64,000 nucleotides of DNA from Luteibacter flocculans. GTDB taxonomy: Bacteria > Pseudomonadota > Gammaproteobacteria > Xanthomonadales > Rhodanobacteraceae. The stretch lies in NCBI RefSeq assembly GCF_023612255.1, contig NZ_CP063231.1:3578001-3642000 (forward strand), written 5' to 3'. Each line of letters opens with the position of its first letter. The first letter of the stretch is position 1. The notes below the pieces were generated by a model. The model did no database searches and was not told the DNA's origin. It worked only from the letters and a program-made list of their open reading frames with translations. A program made the position numbers and the translations under genes. Below are positions 28,738-38,244 of this stretch, piece by piece.

Positions 28738-31083
28738 TCAGAAGCGCACGTCGAGCGTGGCGAAGAACTGGCGCGGCGCCGATGCGTGGAACACATAAGC
28801 GGTGCCGGCCGGATCGCTTGGCACGAACGCGCTGGAATCCAGGTTGCTGGCGTAGCGCTTGTCGCCAAGGTTGGTCACGTTGAGCGAAAGCCGCACGTCC
28901 TTCGCTATCGACACGGGGCCGAAGTCGTAGCCGCCCGACAGATCCCATACGGTGAAACCACCAAAACCGCGATCGTTCGTATACGTGTAGTAACGCTTTC
29001 CCGTGTACTTGCCGCGGAGCGACGCGAACCACGGGCCTTGCGACCAGTCGATTTGCGAGGCGAAGAGCTTGGTCGGCGTGTCCGTCTGGATCTTGCCCTT
29101 CGTCGCCTGGATCACGCCCGCCTGCACGTAGTCGCTGGCATAGGTGGAGCGGTTGTACGACGCGGAGTTGTACCAGCGCAGATGGTCCGTCGGCGTCCAG
29201 ACGAAGGTCAGTTCCACGCCGTGGCTATCGACGCCGCCCACGTTGTAGAAGCGGTTGCCGCACGTCGGGCCCACGGGCTGGCGCGAGTCGCACGGGTTGT
29301 ACTGCAGCAGACGATTGTCGAAGCGCACCGAATACGCTGCGACCGAGGCGGCGATCGGGCCAGTCTCGATGCGGTAACCGGCTTCGAGGCTGCGCGACTT
29401 CTCGGGCTTCAGGTCGGCCTGCGTGTCCCAGATCGCCTGGCTGACGGCCTGCGGACCCAGCTTGAATCCGCCCTGGAACATGGCGATGTTCTTCGCGAAG
29501 CTGGCGAACGTTTCCTGTCCATCGGCGATGCGGTAGCGCACACCGAACTGCGGAAGAATGGCCTTGCTCGCGCTGAGCTTGCCGCTGGCGAACTGATTGT
29601 TCGAGGTCGGCTTGATCGGTTGCACGGCGTCACCCGGAAGCGCGGTGGCCTGCGACGTCACATGCGGGCTCTTCACACCCACGTCGACGGTCAGCGCGTC
29701 ATCAAGGAAACGGATCGTGTCCTGCAGGAACGCCTGTCGCGTGTTCCACACGGTGCGCTGATCGAAGACTCCGAGGTCCGGCGTGGTATCGATCGGCCCA
29801 CTGAGATCACGTGGACCGGTGACGTAGCTGCTGTAGCGGGCTGCACTGGATACGTTGTGCTCGTACCACACGCCGCCCTCGATGTGCTGATTGTCGACGT
29901 CCCACGACGCCGACAGGATCGCGCCAGAGCGATTGATCGTGTAGAGCGTGTTGCGGAAGATGATCGGCAACTGCTGCGGCGTACCCGGATAGGAATACGT
30001 ACCGCTGTTCCAGTTATGGCCTTCGCCCGCGTCCTCGTGGTGATAGACCTGCGTGTGGATCGTTACCGTGTCACTGGGGAAGAAGTCGCCAGCGAGGTAA
30101 TACAGGTCGTCGCTGCGGAGAATCTGCCCGGCAGTGAACGCACCATCCGCGTCCTTGTCGGGACCGCTCTTGTCGCACAGCTTCGCGTTGAGCGTGCCCG
30201 CGTTGCAGTAGGCCTTGCCGACTGCACGCTGCCAATCCGGCGCATAGCCGCCCCAATCCCAGCCGAGGCCACGCGCCATCTCGCTCTTCGAGAGATAGAA
30301 GTAGTCGGCCTGCGACGTGCGCGAGGTATCGGCGAAGCCGGTAATGCGGCCACCGTCGAAGTCCCATACGGCCTTGCCGTTGAACTGCTTCGTCGTGGAG
30401 CCGTTGTACGCGTCCTGGTTGTTGAACAGGTCGGACGTGGTACGCGCGCCGGACAGGTACATCGAGAAGCCGTGGTAGTCGCCGGTATCGAAGCGCGCAA
30501 ATGTGCGGCGATTGTTGTCGCTACCGAAGCTCTGCACGACGCGGCCGCCCATGGTCTTGGCGGGATCGTTCGAGGTGTAGGCGATGGTGCCACCCAGGTT
30601 GCTGGTGGACGGCGTGCCAAGGTTGCCGATGCCTTCGGAAAGCTCGGCGCCTGCAAAGTTTTCCGAGATCAGCGCGCGATTGATCGAGAGACCGTTGTAG
30701 TTGTTGCAGGCGCTGTCGCCGAGCGGCATGCCGTCGAGCGTGTAACCCAGACGTGTGCCGCTGAAACCGCGCAGGCTCAACGTCATCGACTGCTCGTTCG
30801 TACCCAGCGCGTCCACCGATTGCGCGTTCACGCCCGGCAAGGTGTTCAGCGCCTTCTGCAGGCTGGTGCCCGGCGGCAACACCTTCTGATCGGCGGGACG
30901 CAGACGCTGCACCTGCCGCGTCTCGCCACTGCCGATGACCGATACGGCGTCGAGATCCTGCGCCTTGGCGCGGTTGGCAGCGGCGTTATCGCCCTCGGGA
31001 GTGGTCGCCGTGTCGTCGGTCGCCCATGCCACGGGCGCAAAGGCCATGCCGAGAGCGGCGGCCAGAAGAGTCTGCTTGAACAA
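28738..31083 (-). CDS. TonB-dependent outer-membrane receptor
   Basis: 781 aa. The likely start is TTG at 31083, because GGGAAGGA lies 7 nt upstream and it gives a standard signal peptide (FKQTLLAAALGMAFAPVAWA); ATG-start readings need a long non-family extension. Plug domain: DLDAVSVIGSGETRQ, TSLQKALNTLPGVN, SMTLSLRGFSGTRLGYTLDG. The barrel ends in RQFFATLDVRF with the C-terminal Phe required for outer-membrane assembly. Paired with the esterase-like gene 2 nt downstream; ligand may be a phosphate- or ester-containing compound. Three REPs lie between it and the two-component system. Confidence 0.93.
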   Translation of the reverse strand: MFKQTLLAAALGMAFAPVAWATDDTATTPEGDNAAANRAKAQDLDAVSVIGSGETRQVQRLRPADQKVLPPGTSLQKALNTLPGVNAQSVDALGTNEQSMTLSLRGFSGTRLGYTLDGMPLGDSACNNYNGLSINRALISENFAGAELSEGIGNLGTPSTSNLGGTIAYTSNDPAKTMGGRVVQSFGSDNNRRTFARFDTGDYHGFSMYLSGARTTSDLFNNQDAYNGSTTKQFNGKAVWDFDGGRITGFADTSRTSQADYFYLSKSEMARGLGWDWGGYAPDWQRAVGKAYCNAGTLNAKLCDKSGPDKDADGAFTAGQILRSDDLYYLAGDFFPSDTVTIHTQVYHHEDAGEGHNWNSGTYSYPGTPQQLPIIFRNTLYTINRSGAILSASWDVDNQHIEGGVWYEHNVSSAARYSSYVTGPRDLSGPIDTTPDLGVFDQRTVWNTRQAFLQDTIRFLDDALTVDVGVKSPHVTSQATALPGDAVQPIKPTSNNQFASGKLSASKAILPQFGVRYRIADGQETFASFAKNIAMFQGGFKLGPQAVSQAIWDTQADLKPEKSRSLEAGYRIETGPIAASVAAYSVRFDNRLLQYNPCDSRQPVGPTCGNRFYNVGGVDSHGVELTFVWTPTDHLRWYNSASYNRSTYASDYVQAGVIQATKGKIQTDTPTKLFASQIDWSQGPWFASLRGKYTGKRYYTYTNDRGFGGFTVWDLSGGYDFGPVSIAKDVRLSLNVTNLGDKRYASNLDSSAFVPSDPAGTAYVFHASAPRQFFATLDVRF

Positions 31084-31208
31084 GGGGCGGTCCTTCCCTG
31101 CATTGACACGCCGCAGCACTCCTCCCCTGAGGCAGCCCGGCACGCGTCGTGAAGCGATGCATGTTCGGACGTCTGAATGAAGATCTTATGACAGTGAAGA
31201 TGACAGGG

Positions 31209-31361
31209 TGTGGGAGCCGCCATGGCGGCGAGAAGCCAACGAAGCGGTGTAGCAGCGAGGCAAATTGCCATCGCCAGCAGGCTGGCTCCCACCGGCAAGC
31301 TCATCACCACCAAGCTGGCTTCCACCGGCAAGCTTCCCTCGCCGCCATGGCGGCTCCCACA
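31209..31361. repeat. Three REP elements between the TonB receptor and the histidine kinase
   Basis: Copies at 31209-31232 (GTGGGAGC head, stem CCGCCATGGCGG), 31269-31292 (inverted, stem CCAGCAGGCTGG) and 31337-31361 (inverted, stem CCGCCATGGCGG). Two different stem types sit within 150 bp. The whole gap 31084-31377 has no gene. Confidence 0.8.
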
Positions 31362-31377
31362 CCACAGGGTGGCGCGG

Positions 31378-32661
31378 TCAGCGGAAGTCGATGGTGGAAA
31401 TGGCGCCGGCCATTTCGGGGCGCGGACGCAGCGAGACGTCCCAGCCATACAGCTCGCACAGGCGGCGCACGATGGCGAGGCCGAGACCCGCACCACCGCC
31501 CGTGGCGCTTTCACCGCGAATGCCACGCTGGAAGAGTTTCTCCGCGTCTTCCGGTTTGATGCCGGGCCCCGTGTCGATCACGTCGATGCGACCCTCGAGC
31601 ACGCGTACCGTCACCATGCCTTCCATCGTGTACTTGATCGCGTTGCCGATCAGGTTGGTGAGGGCGACCGACACGACCGAGGCCGGTGCGTTTACAGTGA
31701 CCGAGCCGTCGGCGATCAATTCGATCTCGATCGGCTTGCCGCCCATCTGCGGACGCTGGCTCTCGATGACATCGGCAGCGACCTTCGCCACATCCGTGGT
31801 CTCGCCGCGCGTGGGTCCGCGGCGCTCAGCGCGGGACAGCAGCAGCAACGCTTCGATCAGTTCGGTGGCCTGACGCGATGCGCGCTCGATGCGCTTGAGG
31901 CGCTCGCGCAGCTTGTCGGTGAGATCCGGCGATCCCTGCAGTAGCTCGGTCGTACTGGCAATCACTGCGAGCGGCGTACGCAGCTCGTGGCTGACGTCGG
32001 AATTGAATTCGCGATCGCGCTCGACGACCGAGGTCAGACGCATCGCGTATTCGTCCAGCGCTACCGCCAGCTCGCCCACTTCGTCGTCCGCGAAATGCGG
32101 GGCCAACGCCTCGGCCTTGCCCACGCGGCGGAAGTCGCGCAGACGGCGCGCGAGGTCGGTCACCGGGCGCAACACGCGCGACGACAGCCACACACCGAGT
32201 ACCAGCGACATCAACCCGAACAGGAACACCGCAGCGATCACGCTGGTCAGCAACTGGCGCTTGCCCAGTTCGTCGCGCGACACGTCGAACTGGAGGAAGT
32301 TGATGATGCCGCCCTTACGGCGAACGGCCACCTTGTAATGGTGGTTCTTGCCGTCCTTGCCGACCTCGTAGATGTCGTGCACGCCCGTGTCGAGCGACTG
32401 CCACGCGAGCGGCGCCTTGTAGATCGTGCGATCGCTGAAGGTGGCGCCCTTCACGATCTCGATCGGAGGCGCTTCATTCGGATTGGCGAGCACCTTCTCG
32501 TTGATCGAGTCGACCTCGTCCTGCATGGCCGAATTGATCAGCTGCTCTTCCACGCGCGCACGGATGTTCAGCGCCGCGAACGCGAACAGCGCGCTCAGGC
32601 CAAACCCGAACAGCGTGAACGTGACGATCAGTCGGAAACGGAGCTTACGTCTGGACCGCAT
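31378..32661 (-). CDS. Two-component sensor histidine kinase
   Basis: 427 aa. TM1 about residues 11-31, periplasmic sensor about 32-138, TM2 about 139-160, then a HAMP-like linker. The phosphoacceptor is His225 in FNSDVSHELRTPLAVIAS; ATP-binding boxes: VALTNLIGNAIKYT (N), DVIDTGPGIKPED (G1), GGGAGLGLAIVRRL (G2). The ATG at 32661 overlaps the response regulator's 3' end by 17 nt; an in-frame ATG at 32685 is less likely. The sensor has no recognised fold, so the signal is unknown. The next gene downstream is the TonB receptor, separated by REPs. Confidence 0.93.
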   Translation of the reverse strand: MRSRRKLRFRLIVTFTLFGFGLSALFAFAALNIRARVEEQLINSAMQDEVDSINEKVLANPNEAPPIEIVKGATFSDRTIYKAPLAWQSLDTGVHDIYEVGKDGKNHHYKVAVRRKGGIINFLQFDVSRDELGKRQLLTSVIAAVFLFGLMSLVLGVWLSSRVLRPVTDLARRLRDFRRVGKAEALAPHFADDEVGELAVALDEYAMRLTSVVERDREFNSDVSHELRTPLAVIASTTELLQGSPDLTDKLRERLKRIERASRQATELIEALLLLSRAERRGPTRGETTDVAKVAADVIESQRPQMGGKPIEIELIADGSVTVNAPASVVSVALTNLIGNAIKYTMEGMVTVRVLEGRIDVIDTGPGIKPEDAEKLFQRGIRGESATGGGAGLGLAIVRRLCELYGWDVSLRPRPEMAGAISTIDFR

Positions 32662-33331
32662 CCGGATCGACCATGCGGTATCCAATACCGTGACGCGTGT
32701 GGATCAGCGGCTTCTCGAACGGCTTGTCGATGGCTGCGCGAAGACCGTGGATATGCACGCGCAACGAATCGGAGTCAGGCAGTTCCTCGCCCCACACGCG
32801 CTGCTCCAGGTCCTGGCGGGTGACCACCGAGGGGCTGGCTTCCATCAGCGCTTGCAGGAGCTTGAGGCCAATGGGGTTCAACTGGATCGACTTGCCTTCG
32901 CGAGTGACCGTGAGCGTGTCGAGGTTGTAGGTCAGGCCACCGACCTTCAACACACGGCTCTGCGGACCCTTGCCGCGGCGCGCCAGCACTTCCAGGCGCG
33001 CGGCCAGTTCCTGCAGCGCGAAGGGCTTGGTCATGTAGTCGTCCGCGCCGGACTCGAAGCCGGTGAGCTTGTGCTCCAGCGAGTCGCGGGCGGTGAGCAT
33101 GAGCACGGGGGTCTGCTTGTGCGCCTCGTGACGGAGCTTTTTCGCCACGTCCAGCCCGTCCATACCCGGAAGGGTCAGGTCGAGCACGATGACGTCGAAA
33201 TCGTGCACGACGGCCAGGTGCAGCCCGGTGACGCCGTCGCCGGCGAAATCCACCACGTGGCCCCGGTCTTCGAGGTAATCCCCGATGTTGGTCGCGATGT
33301 CTGTGTTGTCTTCGATGACCAGAACGCGCAT
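32645..33331 (-). CDS. OmpR-family response regulator
   Basis: 228 aa. The receiver domain has Asp8, phosphoacceptor Asp51 (VIVLDLTLPGMDG), Thr80 (MLTA) and Lys102 (YMTKPF). The C-terminal winged helix includes LNPIGLKLLQALMEASPSVV, DSLRVHIHGLRAAID and HTRHGIGYRMVDPD. Partner of the overlapping kinase gene downstream. No target site can be proposed from sequence alone. Confidence 0.95.
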   Translation of the reverse strand: MRVLVIEDNTDIATNIGDYLEDRGHVVDFAGDGVTGLHLAVVHDFDVIVLDLTLPGMDGLDVAKKLRHEAHKQTPVLMLTARDSLEHKLTGFESGADDYMTKPFALQELAARLEVLARRGKGPQSRVLKVGGLTYNLDTLTVTREGKSIQLNPIGLKLLQALMEASPSVVTRQDLEQRVWGEELPDSDSLRVHIHGLRAAIDKPFEKPLIHTRHGIGYRMVDPDAVQT

Positions 33332-33413
33332 GCGGCACTCCGTTGTGCGGTCGCTTTGAGTCTTACAAGTATTGCGACTGCAAGCTTAACGGGGAAATCG
33401 TGAAGCGGACAGC

Positions 33414-33452
33414 AGCAAAAGAGAGGCCCGGGCGGGAGAACCCGCCCGGGCC
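33414..33452 (-). terminator. Terminator of the rimB-rimK unit
   Basis: GGCCCGGGCGGG-AGAA-CCCGCCCGGGCC (33425-33452) is a perfect 12-bp stem. On the minus strand it is followed by TCTCTTTTGCTG, fitting a rho-independent terminator downstream of rimK. Confidence 0.8.
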
Positions 33453-33525
33453 GAAAGAACTACTGCCCCGATACCGTTACCCCGCCTCGCGGAATCACAG
33501 TGGGACCTTTATAGGGGAGCACCCT

Positions 33526-34461
33526 TTAAATCGCTGTTAACCCCTTGCGGGCCCTGGCGCGGCGCACTTTCGGCACGACTGGGCGCTCGGCCAGCCTCGC
33601 CTCGCAGTGGGCAATGATGGCGTCCGCCACGTCCACGCCCGTGCTGCCCTCGATGCCTTCCAGCCCGGGGGACGCGTTGACCTCCAGCAGCAGCGGGCCG
33701 CGCGACGAGCGCAGCAGATCCACGCCCGCCACTTCCAGGCCCAGGGCGGAGGCGGCCTCGACGGCCACCCTGCGCTCGTCATCGGACAGGGCGACCGAGG
33801 CGGCACTGCCCCCGCGGTGCAGATTGGCGCGGAACTCGCCCGGTGCGGACGACCGCTGCATGGAGGCCACCACCTGGTTGCCCACCACGAAGCAGCGCAA
33901 ATCCTGGCCGTTGGCCTCGCGGATGAATTCCTGAACGAGGAAGTTGGCGTAGAGACCACGGAAGGCCTCGATGACGCTCTGCGACGCCGAGCGCTTCTCG
34001 GCCAGCACCACGCCGGCACCCTGGGTACCTTCGTTCAGCTTGATGATGTGCGGCGGGTCGCCAAGCATGGCCATGAGGTCGGCGGTGTCATCGGGGTTGT
34101 CGCCGATGGCAGTCAACGGCATGTCCACGCCGCGCGCTGCCAGCAATTGCAGGCAGCGCAGCTTGTCGCGCGCGCGCAGCACCGCATCGGACGGGTTCGG
34201 CGTAAACACCCCCATCAGTTCGAGCTGGCGCAGCACCGCCGTGCCGTAGAACGTGCTGGACGCGCCGATGCGGGGGATCACGCAATCCATGGGCCCCAGT
34301 GGCTTGCCCTTGAAATGAATGGCGAAGGACTGCGGCGCGACGCTCATATAGCAGCGCAGGGGATCAATCACCCTCACGGTGTGCTTGCGCTTGCGCGCGG
34401 CCTCCACCAACCGCTGCGTGGAATAAAGTCGCGCATTGCGCGACAGGATGGCGATCTTCAT
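33526..34461 (-). CDS. rimK: ATP-grasp glutamate ligase RimK
   Basis: Adds glutamate residues to the C-terminus of ribosomal protein S6. 311 aa (E. coli 300 aa). Starts [20 protein letters not shown], the RimK N-terminus. ATP-grasp motifs: [38 protein letters not shown], and [18 protein letters not shown] (metal-binding Asn/Glu). The ATG at 34461 overlaps the rimB stop by 4 bp (ATGA). Together the pair suggests ribosome-modification control, as described for rim operons in Pseudomonas. Confidence 0.96.
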   Translation of the reverse strand: MKIAILSRNARLYSTQRLVEAARKRKHTVRVIDPLRCYMSVAPQSFAIHFKGKPLGPMDCVIPRIGASSTFYGTAVLRQLELMGVFTPNPSDAVLRARDKLRCLQLLAARGVDMPLTAIGDNPDDTADLMAMLGDPPHIIKLNEGTQGAGVVLAEKRSASQSVIEAFRGLYANFLVQEFIREANGQDLRCFVVGNQVVASMQRSSAPGEFRANLHRGGSAASVALSDDERRVAVEAASALGLEVAGVDLLRSSRGPLLLEVNASPGLEGIEGSTGVDVADAIIAHCEARLAERPVVPKVRRARARKGLTAI

Positions 34462-34907
34462 GACGATTCCCGGACGGCGCGGCGCGGCGTCTGCGAGTAG
34501 GAGAGCGAAGGATCGACCGCAAAGCGCCCAAGGAGCGCGGTGCGGCCGAGCAGAAGGGGAAACAGCATGTGCCGCCGATCGGTGAGGTTCACCTCGGCCA
34601 TGAAGCGATGGCCGGCCAGTTCGATCTCGGTAAGGATGAACCAGCGCGTGGTGGTATGCCCGCCCGAGTCGGTCACCGAACGCCGCCCCGTGGCGCGCGC
34701 CTCGCATGGCTCCGACAACGCCCCCTTGCGCGTGACGCGGACCTGGAAGCGCAGCCACGTGCCGTCCGCGCGCTCGTCCACCTCAAGCCACTCCACGTGC
34801 AGCGACGACGAACGCGCGCCCGTATCGAGCTTGGCTTTAAGAACAGGGACGCCGAGTGACGGCAGTGCGAGCCGTTCACGCCAGCCTAGGGTGATGACGT
34901 CAGTCAT
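34458..34907 (-). CDS. rimB: RimB/retropepsin-like ATP-dependent zinc protease domain protein
   Basis: 149 aa aspartyl-protease-like domain (PF05618, annotated as ATP-dependent zinc protease). The core [20 protein letters not shown] has the DTGA catalytic motif; [20 protein letters not shown] matches the conserved C-terminal hydrophobic-Gly segment. In Pseudomonas the product next to RimK is a protease acting on glutamylated S6; that role is transferred by synteny. The ATG at 34907 ([13 protein letters not shown]) is favoured over a start 40 codons upstream that lacks family similarity. 4-bp overlap with rimK. Confidence 0.85.
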   Translation of the reverse strand: MTDVITLGWRERLALPSLGVPVLKAKLDTGARSSSLHVEWLEVDERADGTWLRFQVRVTRKGALSEPCEARATGRRSVTDSGGHTTTRWFILTEIELAGHRFMAEVNLTDRRHMLFPLLLGRTALLGRFAVDPSLSYSQTPRRAVRESS

Positions 34908-35088
34908 GGTCTGGAGCGACGGTTGGGGGGCGACGATGGCGCGCGGGGAACGCGCCGTGTTCGCGGCGGCTGCCACGATGGGAAAAGGATGCCGAAGCGG
35001 CGGGGCCGACGCAACAGGATCATGCAAACCCTTCAGCTTGCACTCGTCACGCGCATGAAAAACGCGTGAAACGTTTACCGTGGCCGAC

Positions 35089-36393
35089 TTATGCGCCGAA
35101 CCACCGGCGTGAGCGCAGCATGTAGATCGCGCTGGCCACGCCGACCAGGCTCACCAGAGCGACATAATGCGCCGGCCCTAGCCCACCGGCCGTCTTGGCG
35201 AGGTAGCCCACCACGACGGGCGTTGCCGCGCCGCAGATGGCATAGGCCACGTTATAGGACAGCGAGATACCGGAAAACCGGATCGCTGCCGGAAACGAGG
35301 CCACCAGCACCGAAGGCACGATGCCCGCCACGCCCGCAAAAAGACCTGCGAGCGGATACAGCGCGAACAGGAGTGCGCCGCCCGACTTCAAGTCCACGTA
35401 CAGCGCATACGTGCTGACGCCAAGTCCGATGGACGCGACCAGCATCGCTCGCGCCTTGCCCTGCCAATCGACGAGCAGCCCACCGAGCAGGCAACCGACG
35501 CACAGCGCGAACGCCGCAAGGCTGCCGCTTGCGAAGGCGCGATCCGGTGCGACATGGAACGCCGTCTGCATGAGCGTAGGCGTCATCAAAATCACGACGA
35601 CGATAGCAGCGGTGAGTACCCAGGTCACAATCATCGACAAGGCAACGCCCGGCAGGTGATCGCGCAACACGACCCACGCAGGCAGTTCGGTCGTCAACTG
35701 CTCGCGCTCGCGCAGGCGCGTGAACACCGGGGTTTCGCTCAACCAGCGGCGCAGGTAGACCGCGAAGAAACCAAAAACACCGCCGAGGACGAAGGCAATA
35801 CGCCAGCCGTAGGCAAGCATGGCCGCTTCGGACAGGTACGCATTCATGGCGGCCGCCACCAGCGAGCCGATGAGGATACCGACGGTGAGCCCGCAACTCA
35901 GACTGGCGCAAGCCAGGCCGATGCGATGCCTCGGCACGTGCTCGGCGACGAATACCCAGGCGCCGGGCACTTCGCCACCAATCGCGATGCCTTGCACGAT
36001 GCGCAGCAAGGTCAGCAGCACCGGAGCGAATACGCCGATCGTGCCGTAAGTGGGGAGCGCGCCGATGAGCAAGGTGGGCACCGCCATGAGGAACACGCTC
36101 AGCGTGAACATGCGCTTGCGACCGACGCGATCGCCGAAGTGCGCCATGACCAGACCGCCGATGGGGCGCGCGAGATAGCCCACCGCGAAGATGCCGAACG
36201 CTTGCAACTGCGCCAGCCAGTCCGACGTACCGGGCGGAAAGAACAGATGGCCGAGAGTCTTCGCAAAGTACGCGAAGATCACGAAGTCATAGAACTCCAG
36301 CGCACCGCCCAGTGCCGCCAGAAGCAACGTCTTGGCGTCGCCACGGGTCAGTGGCCGGCGTTCGGTGAGATCGGACTCGGGGATGACGCTCAT
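35089..36393 (-). CDS. MFS transporter, metabolite:H+ symporter (MHS) type
   Basis: 434 aa, about 12 membrane segments. The N-terminal GALEFYDFVIFAYFAKTLG and the loop GDRVGRKRMFTLSVFLM, plus RIVQGIAIGGEVPGAWVFVA (R-x-x-Q-G-x-x-x-G-G-E), are typical of the MHS family (citrate, proline/betaine, shikimate and alpha-ketoglutarate symporters). Substrate not predictable. It is followed by rimB-rimK on the same strand after 181 bp, and the AraC-type gene ends 193 bp upstream; no operon is obvious. Confidence 0.88.
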   Translation of the reverse strand: MSVIPESDLTERRPLTRGDAKTLLLAALGGALEFYDFVIFAYFAKTLGHLFFPPGTSDWLAQLQAFGIFAVGYLARPIGGLVMAHFGDRVGRKRMFTLSVFLMAVPTLLIGALPTYGTIGVFAPVLLTLLRIVQGIAIGGEVPGAWVFVAEHVPRHRIGLACASLSCGLTVGILIGSLVAAAMNAYLSEAAMLAYGWRIAFVLGGVFGFFAVYLRRWLSETPVFTRLREREQLTTELPAWVVLRDHLPGVALSMIVTWVLTAAIVVVILMTPTLMQTAFHVAPDRAFASGSLAAFALCVGCLLGGLLVDWQGKARAMLVASIGLGVSTYALYVDLKSGGALLFALYPLAGLFAGVAGIVPSVLVASFPAAIRFSGISLSYNVAYAICGAATPVVVGYLAKTAGGLGPAHYVALVSLVGVASAIYMLRSRRWFGA

Positions 36394-36586
36394 AGGATGG
36401 GCTTAGCCGTAAGAGGACGGGCGATGTCGCCAAGACCGCTATTAATGAGCACCGGCACGACACGGTCAAGCGACATGGACGCGAGCCGACTGCCCCGGTG
36501 AACACACGCACGGAATGCGTATGCACGTGTCGAACGTGCAAGGCTGTGTGTTCGTCGATGCGCGAGACTGTGCGGTCGTTCTGCAA

Positions 36587-37537
36587 TCACGCCGCCGCAT
36601 CCGCACGATATTGTCTGCGCCACGCGCCGGGCGTCACACCGGCCCATTGGGCGAAGACGCGGCGGAATGCGGAAACGGACTGATAACCCACGGCTTCGGC
36701 CACCGCCTCGGTCGATTGCGCCGGGTTCTTCAACGCATTGGCCGCCATGCTCATGCGGATGTCCTGCAAGAAATCGCTGGCCGAACGCCCGAGACCGTCC
36801 TGAAAGTGACGCATGAAGGTCGCGCGCGACATGCTGCACAGAGCGGCGAGCTCCGGGATCGTCCATGCCCGCGCCGGATCGGCGAGCATCGCCGTGATGG
36901 CCGGCGCCAGACGCGAATGCGCCGCCAAAGCGAGCAGCCCGGGTGGCGGCGCCTCGGCATCGCTTGCCACGCGAAGCACCAGAGCGAACAGCGCGGCGGA
37001 CAACGCGTTCAACATGGCATAACCACCGAGGCGTTCGTTCACCGACTCCGAACGCATCAACTCGATCAGGTTCGCCAGATGCAACGCGGCCGACCCAGAT
37101 CCAGCATCGCGCCCGGCATGGACGACCAGCGTCGACGGGAGGTAGCTACGCAGCCAGCGATCATGCGGCGCGGCGATGGTGAAGCGACCGCAAAGCATGT
37201 CGACCCGTTCGCCCTGCCCTTCGTTTTCACTGAGCAGCACGTTGAGCGTCTCGCGCTCGCGCGTCGGCGCGGGAGGCATACCGCTGCCGTCCACGAAGAC
37301 ATGCTCCGAACCATGCGGGAAAAGCACGATGTCGCCTGCCTGCAGGGCGATCACGCTGCCATCCGGCGCATTCAGGCGGGCGGTACCCCGAGCGAGTACG
37401 TGATACGGCATCTCGCCCGGCAATGACGCCTCCTGGGCGATCCGCCACGGCGCGCCATACGCGCAGCGGATCTCCAGACGGCCAGCCACCGTCACGATCC
37501 CCAGAAAGCGGCTGAGCCAATCGATATCGGTAGGCAT
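36587..37537 (-). CDS. AraC-family regulator with cupin sensor
   Basis: 316 aa. N-terminal cupin domain (PYHVLARGTARLNAPDGSVI, then QAGDIVLFPHGSEHVF), a long middle helix bundle, and a C-terminal pair of helix-turn-helices: WTIPELAALCSMSRATFMRH and STEAVAEAVGYQSVSAFRRV, ending WRRQYRADAAA. This is the Cupin_6/AraC layout that often regulates a neighbouring oxidoreductase or peroxidase-like gene. It is divergent from the AhpD-like gene across 111 bp, the probable target. Confidence 0.92.
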   Translation of the reverse strand: MPTDIDWLSRFLGIVTVAGRLEIRCAYGAPWRIAQEASLPGEMPYHVLARGTARLNAPDGSVIALQAGDIVLFPHGSEHVFVDGSGMPPAPTRERETLNVLLSENEGQGERVDMLCGRFTIAAPHDRWLRSYLPSTLVVHAGRDAGSGSAALHLANLIELMRSESVNERLGGYAMLNALSAALFALVLRVASDAEAPPPGLLALAAHSRLAPAITAMLADPARAWTIPELAALCSMSRATFMRHFQDGLGRSASDFLQDIRMSMAANALKNPAQSTEAVAEAVGYQSVSAFRRVFAQWAGVTPGAWRRQYRADAAA

Positions 37538-37648
37538 AAAGGGGCGTCCGTGAGCTTTTTGAGCACTTTATTGATTTCTTTCGACCTCGTCGAGATCAAT
37601 CCGGGCGAGCAGACTAGTCCCATATTCAAACCCACCCGGAGACACCCC

Positions 37649-38188
37649 ATGAGCCGCATCGCCACTCCCACCGTCGATACCGCCACCGGCGCCACTGCCG
37701 AGGTCTATGCCAAAGTCCGCAAGGGAACCGGCGGCAAGCTGCCCAACGTATACGCCACCCTCGGCCAGCTCGCGCCCGCCGTGCTCGACACCTACCTGAA
37801 CGCCGACGCCGTGCTTGCCAGTGCCGGCCTGGCCCGGAAGGACCTGGAAACGATCAAGCTGGTGGCGAGCGCGCAGAGCGGCTGTGACTACTGTGTGGCC
37901 GCACACAACATGCTGGGCAAGCTGGCCGGGCTTACCGCGGAAGACGTCCGCGCCCTGCGCCATCTCGAGCCTACGGGCGACGCGAAGCGCGATGCGTTGA
38001 CCCGCTTCGTGCTGACGCTGATGCAGACGCGCGGCACGCTCCCGGCGGAAGCGGTGACCGCCATCCGCGAGGCTGGCTATAGCGATGCGCAGCTTGTCGC
38101 GATTGCCTTCGCGATCTCGCAGATCACCTTCACCAACACGTTCAATCGCATCAACGATACGGACGTGGATTTCCCGGCGGCTGAGTGA
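37649..38188 (+). CDS. AhpD-like carboxymuconolactone decarboxylase family protein
   Basis: 179 aa alkylhydroperoxidase-like protein. The signature is SAQSGCDYCVAAHNMLGKLA: a CxxC redox pair followed by His three residues later, as in AhpD/CMD peroxidases. TFTNTFNRINDTDVDFPA is the conserved C-terminal segment of this subfamily. The ATG at 37649 is preferred over a start 33 codons upstream because the family begins with MSRIATPTV and CCGGAGA precedes it. Likely activated by the divergent AraC regulator. Role: probably oxidative or electrophile stress; substrate unknown. Confidence 0.88.
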   Translation: MSRIATPTVDTATGATAEVYAKVRKGTGGKLPNVYATLGQLAPAVLDTYLNADAVLASAGLARKDLETIKLVASAQSGCDYCVAAHNMLGKLAGLTAEDVRALRHLEPTGDAKRDALTRFVLTLMQTRGTLPAEAVTAIREAGYSDAQLVAIAFAISQITFTNTFNRINDTDVDFPAAE

Positions 38189-38195
38189 TCGTTGG

Positions 38196-38227
38196 GTGCG
38201 GTGCGCTCGGCGACGAGCGCACCGCAC
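38196..38227. terminator. Hairpin between convergent AhpD-like and GH13 genes
   Basis: GTGCGGTGCGCTCG-GCGA-CGAGCGCACCGCAC is a perfect 14-bp stem. No T tract, but its place between two converging genes suggests a shared 3'-end structure. Confidence 0.55.
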
Positions 38228-38244
38228 GGTCTGGAACGGTGCGA

